From Streptomyces noursei ATCC 11455 (GTDB lineage Bacteria; Actinomycetota; Actinomycetes; Streptomycetales; Streptomycetaceae), in the NCBI RefSeq assembly GCF_001704275.1, contig NZ_CP011533.1, forward strand, positions 5,952,001-6,016,000: a stretch of DNA of 64,000 nt, in the 5' to 3' direction. Within the stretch, counting starts at the first letter, position 1; each line of letters starts with the position of its first letter. Of the stretch, positions 53,022 to 61,182 are shown one piece after another. Below the pieces are notes generated by a model, which did no database searches, was not told the DNA's origin, and was given only the letters and a program-made list of their open reading frames with translations. Both the position numbers and the translations under genes were made by a program.

Positions 53022-53893
53022 CGAGCAGCGAGGCGCCCCTCCTCGCCCGCCTGAGCCTCAACCAGGAGACCATCCGCCAGTGGTCACTGCCCGAACTGGC
53101 CGACGGCTGCGCCCGGGCGGGCCTGCGGGGCGTCGGCCTGTGGCGGGCACCGGTGCGCGCCTACGGGCCGGGGGCCGCCGCCCGCCTCGTACGGGACGCC
53201 GGGCTGGCCGTCACCAGCCTGTGCCGGGGCGGCTTCTTCACCGCCGAGGACCCGGCGGAGCGCAGGGCGGCCCTGGCGGACAACCGGGCCGCCGTGGAGG
53301 AGGCCGCGACCCTCGGCACCGGCACCCTGGTCCTGGTCTCGGGCGGGCTGCCGCCCGGCAGCCGGGACCTCCCCGGCGCCCGGGAGCGGGTCGCCGACGC
53401 GCTCGCCGAACTGGCCCCGTACGCCGCCGAACGGGGCGTCCGGCTGGCCCTGGAACCGCTGCACCCGATGTACGCGGCGGACCGGTGCGTGGTCTCCACC
53501 CTCGCCCAGGCCCTTGATCTGGCCGAGCGGTTCCCCGCCGACCAGGTGGGCGTGGTGGTGGACACCTACCACCTGTGGTGGGACGACACCCTCGACGCCC
53601 AGCTCGCCCGGGCCGGCGGCACGGCCCCCACCACGGGCGCGGAGGCCGTGCCCGGCAGGATCGCCGCCTTCCAGCTCGCCGACTGGATCACGCCGCTCCC
53701 GGAGGGCGTCCTGCTGGGGCGGGGGCAGTTGGGCGACGGCGCGGTGGACCTGCGCCGGTTCCGTGCGCGCGTCGACGCGGCCGGCTACCGGGGCCCGATC
53801 GAGGTGGAGATCTTCAACCCGTCCCTGTGGTCCCGCGACGGCGCCGAGGTCCTCACGGAGGTCATCGCCCGCTTCACCGCCCACGTCGCCTGA
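53018..53893 (+). CDS. Sugar phosphate isomerase/epimerase
   Basis: 291-residue xylose-isomerase-like TIM barrel, a paralogue in fold of the divergent gene at 49688. Blocks: LSLNQETIRQWSLPELADGC, GLRGVGLWRAPV, GTLVLVSGGLPPGSRD, VRLALEPLHPMYAADR (Glu ligand), VGVVVDTYHLWWDD (Asp, His), IAAFQLADW and GPIEVEIFNPSLW (Glu). All four metal-binding positions appear intact. GTG start overlaps the DUF993 stop. Last gene of the operon; the following helicase starts 70 nt later with its own promoter. Confidence 0.87.
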   Translation: MTSSEAPLLARLSLNQETIRQWSLPELADGCARAGLRGVGLWRAPVRAYGPGAAARLVRDAGLAVTSLCRGGFFTAEDPAERRAALADNRAAVEEAATLGTGTLVLVSGGLPPGSRDLPGARERVADALAELAPYAAERGVRLALEPLHPMYAADRCVVSTLAQALDLAERFPADQVGVVVDTYHLWWDDTLDAQLARAGGTAPTTGAEAVPGRIAAFQLADWITPLPEGVLLGRGQLGDGAVDLRRFRARVDAAGYRGPIEVEIFNPSLWSRDGAEVLTEVIARFTAHVA

Positions 53894-53963
53894 CCCGTGC
53901 CGCGCGCCGTGCGGCCCCCGCCGCGCCCGTCGCGCTGTCACCCCTCGGCGGTACCGTCGGGGC

Positions 53964-56189
53964 ATGGTCAACGCAGCCGTGCTGGAAGGGGTCCTCGAGC
54001 GGATCACCTATGCCAACGAGGAGAACGGTTACACGGTCGCCCGGGTCGACACGGGCCGCGGCTCCGGGGAGCTGCTGACCGTCGTCGGCGCCCTGTTGGG
54101 GGCGCAGCCGGGGGAGTCGCTCCGGATGGAGGGCCGCTGGGGCTCCCACCCCCAGTACGGCAAGCAGTTCACGGTCGACAACTACACCACCGTGCTGCCC
54201 GCCACCGTCCAGGGCATCCGACGCTATCTGGGCTCGGGCCTCATCAAGGGCATCGGCCCCCGGATCGCCGACCGCATCACCGAGCACTTCGGCATCGACA
54301 CCCTCGACGTGATCGAGAGCGACCCCGGCCGGCTGATCGAGGTTCCCGGGTTGGGCCCCAAGCGCACCAAGCTGATCGGCGCCGCCTGGGAGGAGCAGAA
54401 GGCCATCAAGGAGGTCATGGTCTTCCTCCAGGGCGTCGGCGTGTCCACCTCCATCGCCGTGCGGATCTACAAGAAGTACGGCGACGCGTCGATCTCCGTG
54501 GTGAAGAACCAGCCCTACCGCCTGGCCGCCGACGTCTGGGGCATCGGCTTCCTGACCGCCGACCGCATCGCCCAGTCGGTGGGCATCCCGCACGACAGCC
54601 CGGACCGGGTCAAGTCCGGCCTCCAGTACGCCCTGTCGCAGTCCACGGACCAGGGCCACTGCTTCCTTCCCGAGGAGCAACTGATCGCGGATGCGGTGAA
54701 GTTGCTCCAGGTGGACACCGGCCTGGTCATCGACTGCCTGGCCGAGCTGGCCGCGGACCCGGAGGGCGTGGTGCGGGAGAAGGTTCCCGGCCCGGAGGAC
54801 GGTGCTCCGCTCACCGCGGTCTATCTGGTGCCGTTCCACCGCGCCGAGCTCTCCCTGGCCGGGCGGCTGACCCGGTTGCTGCGCACCGACGAGGACCGGA
54901 TGCCCGCCTTCCAGGACGTGGACTGGGACAAGGCGCTCGCGTGGCTGGCGCGGCGCACGGGGGCGCAGCTGGCCCCCGAGCAGCAGGCCGCCGTCCGGCT
55001 GGCGCTGACCAGCAAGGTCGCGGTGCTCACGGGCGGTCCGGGCTGCGGCAAGTCGTTCACCGTCCGCTCGGTGGTCGAGCTGGCCCGCGCCAAGCAGGCC
55101 ACGGTGGTGCTGGCGGCGCCCACGGGCCGGGCGGCCAAGCGGCTGGCGGAGCTGACCGGGGCGGACGCCTCCACCGTCCACCGCCTGCTGGAGCTCAAAC
55201 CGGGCAGGGACGCCGCCTACGACGCGGACCGCCCGCTGGACGCCGATCTGGTGGTGGTCGACGAGGCGTCGATGCTCGACCTGCTGCTGGCGAACAAGCT
55301 CGTCAAGGCGGTGCCGCCGGGCGCCCATCTGCTGCTGGTGGGGGATGTCGACCAGCTGCCGTCGGTGGGCGCCGGCGAGGTGCTGCGCGATCTGCTGGCC
55401 GAGTCGGGGCCCGGTCGGGGCGGCCGGGTGCCGGCCGTCCGGCTGACCAAGATCTTCCGCCAGGCCCAGCAGTCCGGCGTGGTCACCAACGCGCACCGCA
55501 TCAATTCCGGCGTCCCCCCGCTGACCAGCGGTCTTGCCGATTTCTTCCTGTTCCCCGAGGAGGACGCGGAGGAGGCCGCCCGGCTGACGGTGGACGTGGT
55601 CGCGCGCCGCATCCCGGCGAAGTTCGACCTCGACCCGCGCCGGGACGTCCAGGTGCTGGCCCCGATGCACCGCGGCCCGGCCGGCGCGGGGGCGCTCAAC
55701 GGCCTGCTCCAGCAGGCGGTGACCCCGGCCCGCCCGGATCTGCCGGAGCGCCGTTTCGGCGGCCGGGTCTTCCGCGTCGGCGACAAGGTCACCCAGATCC
55801 GGAACAACTACGAGAAGGGCCTCAACGGCGTCTTCAACGGCACGGTGGGGGTGGTCACCGCCCTGGACACCGTCGAGCAGCGCCTGACGGTCCTCACGGA
55901 CGAGGACGAGGAGGTGCCGTACGACTTCGATGAACTGGACGAACTCGCCCACGCCTACGCGGTGACGATCCATCGCTCCCAGGGGAGCGAGTATCCGGCG
56001 GTGGTGATTCCGGTCACCACCAGCGCCTGGATGATGCTCCAGCGCAACCTGCTCTATACGGCCGTGACCCGGGCGAAACGCCTGGTGGTGCTGGTCGGCT
56101 CCCGCAGGGCCCTCGGGCAGGCCGTACGCACGGTATCCGCCGGTCGGAGGCACACCGCGTTGGATCACCGGCTCGCCGGAGCGATCTGA
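53964..56189 (+). CDS. recD2: RecD2-like SF1B DNA helicase
   Basis: 741-residue ATP-dependent 5'-3' DNA helicase of the RecD2/TraA family, working without RecBC. The N-terminal 340 residues include an OB-like start (ERITYANEENGYTVARV) and helix-hairpin-helix segments (KGIGPRIADRI, VPGLGPKRTKLI, VWGIGFLTADRIA). Helicase motifs: I LTGGPGCGKSFT (357-364 core), Ia AAPTGRAAKRL, II VVVDEASMLD, III LLVGDVDQLPSVGAGEVL, IV LTKIFRQAQQSG, V/VI AYAVTIHRSQGSEYPAVVIP and LLYTAVTRAKRLVVLVG. ATG 53964 has no ribosome site, while TACCGT ends 6 nt upstream, suggesting leaderless mRNA. Likely role: DNA repair or replication-fork processing. Confidence 0.92.
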   Translation: MVNAAVLEGVLERITYANEENGYTVARVDTGRGSGELLTVVGALLGAQPGESLRMEGRWGSHPQYGKQFTVDNYTTVLPATVQGIRRYLGSGLIKGIGPRIADRITEHFGIDTLDVIESDPGRLIEVPGLGPKRTKLIGAAWEEQKAIKEVMVFLQGVGVSTSIAVRIYKKYGDASISVVKNQPYRLAADVWGIGFLTADRIAQSVGIPHDSPDRVKSGLQYALSQSTDQGHCFLPEEQLIADAVKLLQVDTGLVIDCLAELAADPEGVVREKVPGPEDGAPLTAVYLVPFHRAELSLAGRLTRLLRTDEDRMPAFQDVDWDKALAWLARRTGAQLAPEQQAAVRLALTSKVAVLTGGPGCGKSFTVRSVVELARAKQATVVLAAPTGRAAKRLAELTGADASTVHRLLELKPGRDAAYDADRPLDADLVVVDEASMLDLLLANKLVKAVPPGAHLLLVGDVDQLPSVGAGEVLRDLLAESGPGRGGRVPAVRLTKIFRQAQQSGVVTNAHRINSGVPPLTSGLADFFLFPEEDAEEAARLTVDVVARRIPAKFDLDPRRDVQVLAPMHRGPAGAGALNGLLQQAVTPARPDLPERRFGGRVFRVGDKVTQIRNNYEKGLNGVFNGTVGVVTALDTVEQRLTVLTDEDEEVPYDFDELDELAHAYAVTIHRSQGSEYPAVVIPVTTSAWMMLQRNLLYTAVTRAKRLVVLVGSRRALGQAVRTVSAGRRHTALDHRLAGAI

Positions 56190-56239
56190 GGTCGCCCCTC
56201 TTTCCCAATCGGGGCGAAGGGGAGCAGGATGGACTCCAA

Positions 56240-56258
56240 CGCGGCACTGAGTGCCGCG
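56240..56258. promoter_or_regulatory. 8-bp inverted repeat in the citrate synthase upstream region
   Basis: CGCGGCAC TGA GTGCCGCG, about 50 nt after the helicase stop and 108 nt before the citrate synthase start. Could be a weak terminator for the helicase or an operator. Confidence 0.4.
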
Positions 56259-56365
56259 ATAAGGCCCTATGGCCGACCCCGAGTGCACATCCAACGTCCA
56301 AATGGGGGAAGGTATAGGCAGTCAGGGCACCTCGAAGAAGAGGCACAACGTCGGTGAGGGATGAC

Positions 56366-57655
56366 GTGAGCGACAACTCTGTAGTACTGCGTTACGGGGA
56401 CGGCGAATACAGCTACCCGGTCGTCGACAGCACGGTCGGCGACAAGGGCTTCGACATCTCGAAGCTGCGCGCCCAGACCGGTCTGGTGACCCTGGATTCC
56501 GGTTACGGCAACACCGCGGCATATAAATCCGCGGTCACCTATCTCGACGGTGAAAAGGGCATCCTTCGTTACCGCGGCTACCCGATCGAGCAGCTCGCGG
56601 AGCGCAGCACGTTCGTCGAGACCGCGTACCTCCTCATCAACGGTGAGCTGCCCACCGTCGACGAGCTGGCGAACTTCAAGCAGGACATCACGTACCACAC
56701 CCTGCTCCACGAGGACGTCAAGCGCTTCTACGACGGCTTCCCCCGGGACGCCCACCCGATGGCGATGCTGTCGTCCGTGGTCAGCGCACTGTCGACGTTC
56801 TACCAGGACAGCCACAACCCGTTCGACGAGCGGCAGCGGCACATCTCCACGATCCGCCTGCTGGCCAAGCTTCCGACCATTGCGGCCTACGCCTACAAGA
56901 AGATGGTCGGCCACCCGGTCGTCTACCCGAGCAACGACCTCGGCTACGTCGAGAACTTCCTGCGGATGACCTTCTCGGTCCCCGCCGCCGAGTACGAGCT
57001 GGACCCGGTCGTGGTCAGCGCGCTCGACAAGCTGCTGATCCTGCACGCGGACCACGAGCAGAACTGTTCGACCTCCACCGTGCGCCTGGTCGGCTCCTCG
57101 CAGGCGAACCTCTTCGCCTCGATCTCGGCCGGCATCAACGCCCTCTGGGGCCCGCTGCACGGCGGCGCCAACCAGTCGGTGCTGGAGATGCTGGAGGGCA
57201 TCCGGGACGCCGGCGGCGACGTCGACACCTTCATCCGCAAGGTGAAGAACAAGGAAGACGGCGTGAAGCTCATGGGCTTCGGGCACCGCGTCTACAAGAA
57301 CTTCGACCCCCGGGCGAAGATCATCAAGGCGGCGGCGCACGACGTCCTCTCGGCGCTGGGCAAGGAGGACGAGCTCCTCGACATCGCCCTCAAGCTCGAA
57401 GAGCACGCGCTGGCCGACGACTACTTCGTCGAGCGCAAGCTCTACCCGAACGTCGACTTCTACACCGGTCTGATCTACCGGGCGATGGGCTTCCCGACCG
57501 AGATGTTCACCGTGCTCTTCGCGCTCGGCCGGCTGCCCGGCTGGATCGCCCAGTGGCACGAGATGATCACCGAGCCCGGTTCCCGCATCGGCCGTCCGCG
57601 GCAGGTCTACACCGGCGTCGTCGAGCGCGACTTCGTGCCCGTCCAGGAGCGCTGA
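56366..57655 (+). CDS. gltA: Citrate synthase (type II)
   Basis: TCA-cycle enzyme condensing oxaloacetate and acetyl-CoA. 429 aa, the hexameric type-II length. Catalytic triad His265 (WGPLHGGANQ), His307 (GFGHRVYKNFDPRAK) and Asp364 (YPNVDFYTGL). Other marks: GILRYRGYPIEQLAE and the N-terminal beta-domain (YGDGEYSYPVVDSTVGDKGFD) of the Gram-negative-like NADH-sensitive form. Start: GTG 56366 is chosen over GTG 56354 because GAGGG sits 5 nt upstream and the protein then begins (M)SDNSVVLRYGDG, as in Streptomyces CitA from memory. Monocistronic by spacing, with a terminator-like hairpin 120 nt downstream. Confidence 0.96.
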   Translation: MSDNSVVLRYGDGEYSYPVVDSTVGDKGFDISKLRAQTGLVTLDSGYGNTAAYKSAVTYLDGEKGILRYRGYPIEQLAERSTFVETAYLLINGELPTVDELANFKQDITYHTLLHEDVKRFYDGFPRDAHPMAMLSSVVSALSTFYQDSHNPFDERQRHISTIRLLAKLPTIAAYAYKKMVGHPVVYPSNDLGYVENFLRMTFSVPAAEYELDPVVVSALDKLLILHADHEQNCSTSTVRLVGSSQANLFASISAGINALWGPLHGGANQSVLEMLEGIRDAGGDVDTFIRKVKNKEDGVKLMGFGHRVYKNFDPRAKIIKAAAHDVLSALGKEDELLDIALKLEEHALADDYFVERKLYPNVDFYTGLIYRAMGFPTEMFTVLFALGRLPGWIAQWHEMITEPGSRIGRPRQVYTGVVERDFVPVQER

Positions 57656-57774
57656 CCCCGGCCACCACGGAGCGGTCGGATCAGCGCCGACCGCTGCCCA
57701 CTGGTGATCGATAATCGCGTAAACGCATCGCCGGGCCCTGTGCGACCTGCGCCGCGGCGCGTGCGGACAGACGA

Positions 57775-57823
57775 AAGCGCCCCGCCTCCGGATCCCCCCA
57801 CGGGTCCAGAGTGCGGGGCGCTT
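57775..57823 (+). terminator. Hairpin downstream of citrate synthase
   Basis: AAGCGCCCCGC / GCGGGGCGCTT, 11-bp perfect stem, 27-nt loop that itself holds CGGATCCCCCCACGGG. A near copy (CGGATTCCCCCCACGGG) occurs again at 57839-57855. Confidence 0.6.
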
Positions 57824-58358
57824 CCCATGTCCCGGTGCGGATTCCCCCCACGGGATCCGGCCGGGCGTTCCGGGTTGCACCGCGCTCTGCCGGGACGCGC
57901 ACATTCGGGAGGGCCGCTCAAAGCTCCCCGGGCGCGTCGCCCCGGCCAACGCGGAGCCGGGCGCGGTCCCCCAAGACCTTGCACGGCTGTCGCAGTGCAA
58001 GCCCCGCCGGGGTGCCTGCACTGCCCGGTTAGACTCGCCACCCCCCTCAATGGTTACGTTCCGAAGAGTGTGATCTGAGTCTCATGCCATATGGGGGCGA
58101 ATGCGGTCAAGGGCTTCCTTTTGTAGATCGGCGCCCTGAGGTATGGGTGTTGTGTCGGTTGTAAAAGCGATGTGAAGTTTCGTGGCCGCCCCCCGAAGTT
58201 GTGGCCGTTCGCCGCTGATCGTCCGGTCTGCGGCGATTACCGTCGGTGTCCGCGGTGGGGCGGCCGCCCTCCTCGAAACGCGCGAGGCGCAGGTCGTCCC
58301 GCCGGAGCGGGCACGTCCTGCGCCTCGTGAAGGTATCGCGAAAGCCGCCGGGCCGGAA
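57824..58358. other. Non-coding stretch between citrate synthase and copZ
   Basis: No supported gene. It contains the repeated CCCCCCACGGG element, a small hairpin CTTGCAC/GTGCAAG (57978-58001), and a lower-GC, T-rich portion at 58030-58190 (for example CCTTTTGTAGAT, GTTGTAAAAG) with a TTGTGT...TTGTAAAA character that could hold a promoter or a small RNA. No tRNA or rRNA. Confidence 0.4.
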
Positions 58359-58646
58359 TCAGGCCCGACCCACCAGCTCGTAGCCCGCCTCGTCCACCGC
58401 CGCGCGCACCGCAGTCTCGTCCAGCGGGGCCTGCGAGGTGACGGTCACCAGGCCGGTCGCCGCGACCGCCTGCACCGAGCTCACCCCGGCGATCTCGCCG
58501 ATCTCGGACGACACCGCGCCCTCGCAGTGTCCGCAGGTCATGCCGGTGACCTTGTAGGTGGTGGTCACCGCGCCGACCTGGACGGCGGTGCCGCCACTGC
58601 TGTTGCAGGAGCCTTCAGGGGTGCAGCAGGAGCTGTTCTCGGCCAT
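58359..58646 (-). CDS. copZ: CopZ-like copper chaperone (heavy-metal-associated domain)
   Basis: 95-residue cytosolic metallochaperone. An HMA domain from about residue 25 has the Cu(I) site in VTGMTCGHCEGAVSSEI and the ferredoxin-like beta-alpha-beta-beta-alpha-beta ending AAVDEAGYELVG. The N-terminal extension SSCCTPEGSCNSSGG contains three further Cys and may bind extra copper. ATG 58646 with GAGGAG 7 nt upstream. The CsoR-type palindrome 135 bp upstream indicates copper induction. No copper ATPase is in the window, unlike the common copZ-copA arrangement. Confidence 0.92.
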   Translation of the reverse strand: MAENSSCCTPEGSCNSSGGTAVQVGAVTTTYKVTGMTCGHCEGAVSSEIGEIAGVSSVQAVAATGLVTVTSQAPLDETAVRAAVDEAGYELVGRA

Positions 58647-58780
58647 GGGATTCTCCTCGTGGTGCCGTATATGCCGCCATGCGCCGGTATGGGCGATGTG
58701 GCCGTTGCGCTCAGTGTGGTGCCCAAGTGGCCCGTGGGAGCGCGATGGCGGCCGGTGTCGTCCTTCCGACTTTCGTCACT

Positions 58781-58801
58781 CTATACCCCCTAGGGGTATA
58801 G
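58781..58801. promoter_or_regulatory. CsoR-type copper operator
   Basis: CTATACCCC-CTA-GGGGTATAG: perfect 9-bp arms with a 3-bp centre, matching the G-tract palindromes bound by CsoR. The lower strand TATAGA inside or next to it could be the -10 box of copZ. It also lies 100 bp before dedA. Confidence 0.8.
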
Positions 58802-58900
58802 ATCCAGTCCCGGGTGTCCCGAACCGCACGCGTTGCCGCCCATCCCGTCACGCGTCAGCCTGGATACGGACTCGGGGAGCGGATCCGAGGAGGCGGCCGG

Positions 58901-59581
58901 ATGGACGGCATACTCGCCCTCTACGGCCTGCTGGCGCTCACCACCCTGCCGCCACTGGTCCCCAACTCCGGCCTGCTGGTCTCCGCCGGCGTCCTCGCCT
59001 CCGACGGGCGTGCCTCCCTCCCGTTCATCCTGGCGACCGTCGCCGGCAGTGCCTTCCTCGGTGACGTGCTGATGTACCTCGCCGCACGGCGGTTCGGCGG
59101 CCCCGTCCGCGCCTGGATGTCGCGCCGCCCGCACCGCCGGGCGGCACTCGAATGGACCTCCCGGCGGATCCGGCGTTACGGGGCGCCCTTCGTGGTCGCC
59201 GTACGGTTCCTGCCCAGTGGGCGGATCGCCGGCGCGCTGGCCTCCGGAGTACTGCGCTACCCGCTGCGCAAATACCTGATCGGCGCCGGTCTCGCCGAGT
59301 CGCTGTGGACGGCCTACTCGATCGGCCTCGGCTACCTCGGCAGCGCCGCCGCCGGGAATCGCCTCTGCGCCGCCGGCATCGGCCTCTCGGTCTCCGCCCT
59401 CGTCGCCGCCGCCGGCGCCGCGGTCCAATGGGTCACCCACCGTCGCGCGTTGCACACCAGAGCCGGCCACCGGGCCCGCGGCGAACCGCCGTGCCCCGAC
59501 CGCGGAATCGGCTGCGAGGTCGGCTGCGAGGTCGGACGGGAAGAGGGCGATGACCAGGCGTCATCCACCGCGGCGGTGTGA
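58901..59581 (+). CDS. DedA-family membrane protein
   Basis: 226-residue integral membrane protein of the DedA (VTT/SNARE-associated) family. Hydrophobic segments near residues 5-27, 32-52, 105-125, 132-155 and 160-185. Family motifs: a G-x-x-x-(A/G)-D-x-x-x-Y region as GSAFLGDVLMYLAARRFG, and F-x-R-x-x-P-x-x-R as VAVRFLPSGRIAGALASG. DedA proteins are linked to undecaprenyl-phosphate or phospholipid flipping and envelope homeostasis. The last 45 residues are hydrophilic with a small GCEVGCEVG repeat. ATG 58901 fixed by GAGGAGG 8 nt upstream; the open frame extends to 58814 without support. Shares the region with copZ divergently; copper regulation of dedA is possible but unproven. Confidence 0.88.
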   Translation: MDGILALYGLLALTTLPPLVPNSGLLVSAGVLASDGRASLPFILATVAGSAFLGDVLMYLAARRFGGPVRAWMSRRPHRRAALEWTSRRIRRYGAPFVVAVRFLPSGRIAGALASGVLRYPLRKYLIGAGLAESLWTAYSIGLGYLGSAAAGNRLCAAGIGLSVSALVAAAGAAVQWVTHRRALHTRAGHRARGEPPCPDRGIGCEVGCEVGREEGDDQASSTAAV

Positions 59582-59611
59582 CTGTCAGTGGTCGCGCCTA
59601 GCGTTGGGGTC

Positions 59612-60181
59612 ATGACGACGGAACGGAAGTCCCAAGCGCCGCACGCCGCACGGCAGGCCGCACCGCAGGTGCGGATCGAGCCCTGGACGGACGCCGGCCT
59701 CGACCTGCTGCGCCGGGCCAACGCCCCCGAGATGACCCGGCACTTGGGCGGCCCCGAGGCCGAGGAGCAAGTCGCCCGGCGCCATCGCCGCTACCTCGCC
59801 GGCGAAGGACCGGGCCGGATGTACCGCGTCCTGCTCCTGCCGGAGGGCGAGGCCGTCGGCACGGTCGGCTTCTGGGAGACGCAATGGCAGGGCGAGGCGG
59901 TCTACGAGGCGGGTTGGGGTGTGCTCCCCGGGTTCCAGGGCCGTGGCATCGCCGTGGCCGCGGTCCGGCAGGTCCTCGCGGAGGCCGCCGCCGAAGGCCG
60001 GCACCGCACCGTCCACGCCTTCCCCTCCGTGGCCAACGCCGCGTCGAACGCGGTGTGCCGCAAGGCCGGCTTCACCCTCAGAGGGGAGTGCGACGTCGAG
60101 TACCCCAAGGGCCATTTCATACGGGCCAACGAGTGGCGGACGGCGCTGCCGGAGGGGGCGGGTGGAGCCAGGGCGCGCTGA
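59612..60181 (+). CDS. GNAT-family N-acetyltransferase (RimJ/RimL-like)
   Basis: 189-residue acetyltransferase of the RimJ/RimL-type GNAT group. Acetyl-CoA loop in YEAGWGVLPGFQGRGIAVAAV (Q-x-x-G-x-A/G form), then HAFPSVANAASNAVCRKAGF, the typical N-x-x-S-x-x-x-x-x-K-x-G-F end. Start ATG 59612: TAGCGT ends 7 nt upstream without a ribosome site, so the mRNA may be leaderless; a GTG at 59588 is an alternative. It follows dedA by 30 nt. Substrate unknown. After it, 60182-60312 is a C/T-rich repetitive spacer (TCGTCCCCATCGCCC copies). Confidence 0.87.
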   Translation: MTTERKSQAPHAARQAAPQVRIEPWTDAGLDLLRRANAPEMTRHLGGPEAEEQVARRHRRYLAGEGPGRMYRVLLLPEGEAVGTVGFWETQWQGEAVYEAGWGVLPGFQGRGIAVAAVRQVLAEAAAEGRHRTVHAFPSVANAASNAVCRKAGFTLRGECDVEYPKGHFIRANEWRTALPEGAGGARAR

Positions 60182-60312
60182 CGCCACCGCATCACTCGTC
60201 TTCGTCGCGCTGTCCGCGCTACTCGTCCTCGTCGCCCCGTCCCCATCGCCCCACCCGCATCGCTCGTCCCCATCGCCCGTCCATATCGCCCCGTCCGTAT
60301 GGCGCGTCCTCT

Positions 60313-61182
60313 TCAGCGCAGCAGGTCGATACTGGCCAGGGCCGTGAAGACGAGCACCAGCCGCTCGAAGACGCCCTGGTCGATGCGGTGCACCAGCGCT
60401 CGCCCGACACCCGCACCGGCGACCACGGCGAGCGCCAGCAACCCGTCCAGCGCGAGCCCGTCCGCCGTGATCAACCCCAGTCCCACGCTGAATGGCACCT
60501 TGACGAGATTGACGATCAGGAAGAACCACGCACCGGTGCCCAGGAACCCGAGCACCCCGAAACCGGACGAGAGGAGGTACAGCGACATCGCCGGCCCCCC
60601 GGCGTTGGCGACCATGGTGGCGAACCCGGCGACCAGCCCGAAGAACACCGTCCGCAAACGATGTCGACGGACCGTCGGAGGGCCCTCGGCGCCGCCTGGC
60701 CGCCCCCGGTCCCGCCGGTCCTCGCCCTGCTCCGACCCCTGCTCGGGCGCCCGAGCCCGGGAGCGGCAGCGGGCCCGGGCCCGCTGCCACCCGTGGTGCA
60801 CCGCGACCGTCAACAACAGCACGCCGATGGTGCGCCGCATGACCACATCGCTGGTCCGCGCGACGAACACCACCCCGAGCACCAACCCGGCCGCCACCGA
60901 CGGCAGCAGCCGGAGCAGCACGGCCCGGTCGGCGTGCCCGCGATAGGCACGGACGGCCAGCACATCGCCCACGAGCAGCAGTGGAAGGAGGACACCGGTG
61001 GACTCCCTGGCCGGGAGCACGGCCGTGAAGAGGGCCACGCTCAGCGTCGCCACGCCACTGACGGCGGTCTTGGAGACCCCCACCAGCAGCGCGGCGAGCA
61101 CCAGTGCCACGAACGGCAGCACGCCCAACTCCGCCCCGGGGCCGGCCGCCAGCCGCTGCGCCATGACGCCGGCGCCGGTCAC
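60313..61182 (-). CDS. TauE/SafE-family membrane permease (sulfite/sulfonate exporter-like)
   Basis: 289-residue membrane protein with about eight hydrophobic helices. The first repeat includes LPFVALVLAALLVGVSKTAVSG, and the second includes FFGLVAGFATMVANAGGPAMSLYL, the G-F-x-x-x-(A/G)-N-x-G-G-P motif of TauE/SafE proteins. A hydrophilic Arg-rich loop of about 45 residues (QRARARCRSRARAPEQGSEQ) separates the halves and is longer than usual. The GTG start overlaps the upstream oxidoreductase stop (GTGA), so the two are translationally coupled. Transports a sulfur-containing or other organic anion, or takes part in uptake or efflux of the linked dehydrogenase's product; direction unknown. Confidence 0.85.
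   Translation of the reverse strand: MTGAGVMAQRLAAGPGAELGVLPFVALVLAALLVGVSKTAVSGVATLSVALFTAVLPARESTGVLLPLLLVGDVLAVRAYRGHADRAVLLRLLPSVAAGLVLGVVFVARTSDVVMRRTIGVLLLTVAVHHGWQRARARCRSRARAPEQGSEQGEDRRDRGRPGGAEGPPTVRRHRLRTVFFGLVAGFATMVANAGGPAMSLYLLSSGFGVLGFLGTGAWFFLIVNLVKVPFSVGLGLITADGLALDGLLALAVVAGAGVGRALVHRIDQGVFERLVLVFTALASIDLLR

Noticed and set aside
57824..58190. tRNA or riboswitch in the citrate synthase-copZ interval
   Set aside because: No cloverleaf, anticodon arm or recognisable riboswitch core could be drawn; only short hairpins and a repeated CCCCCCACGGG element.
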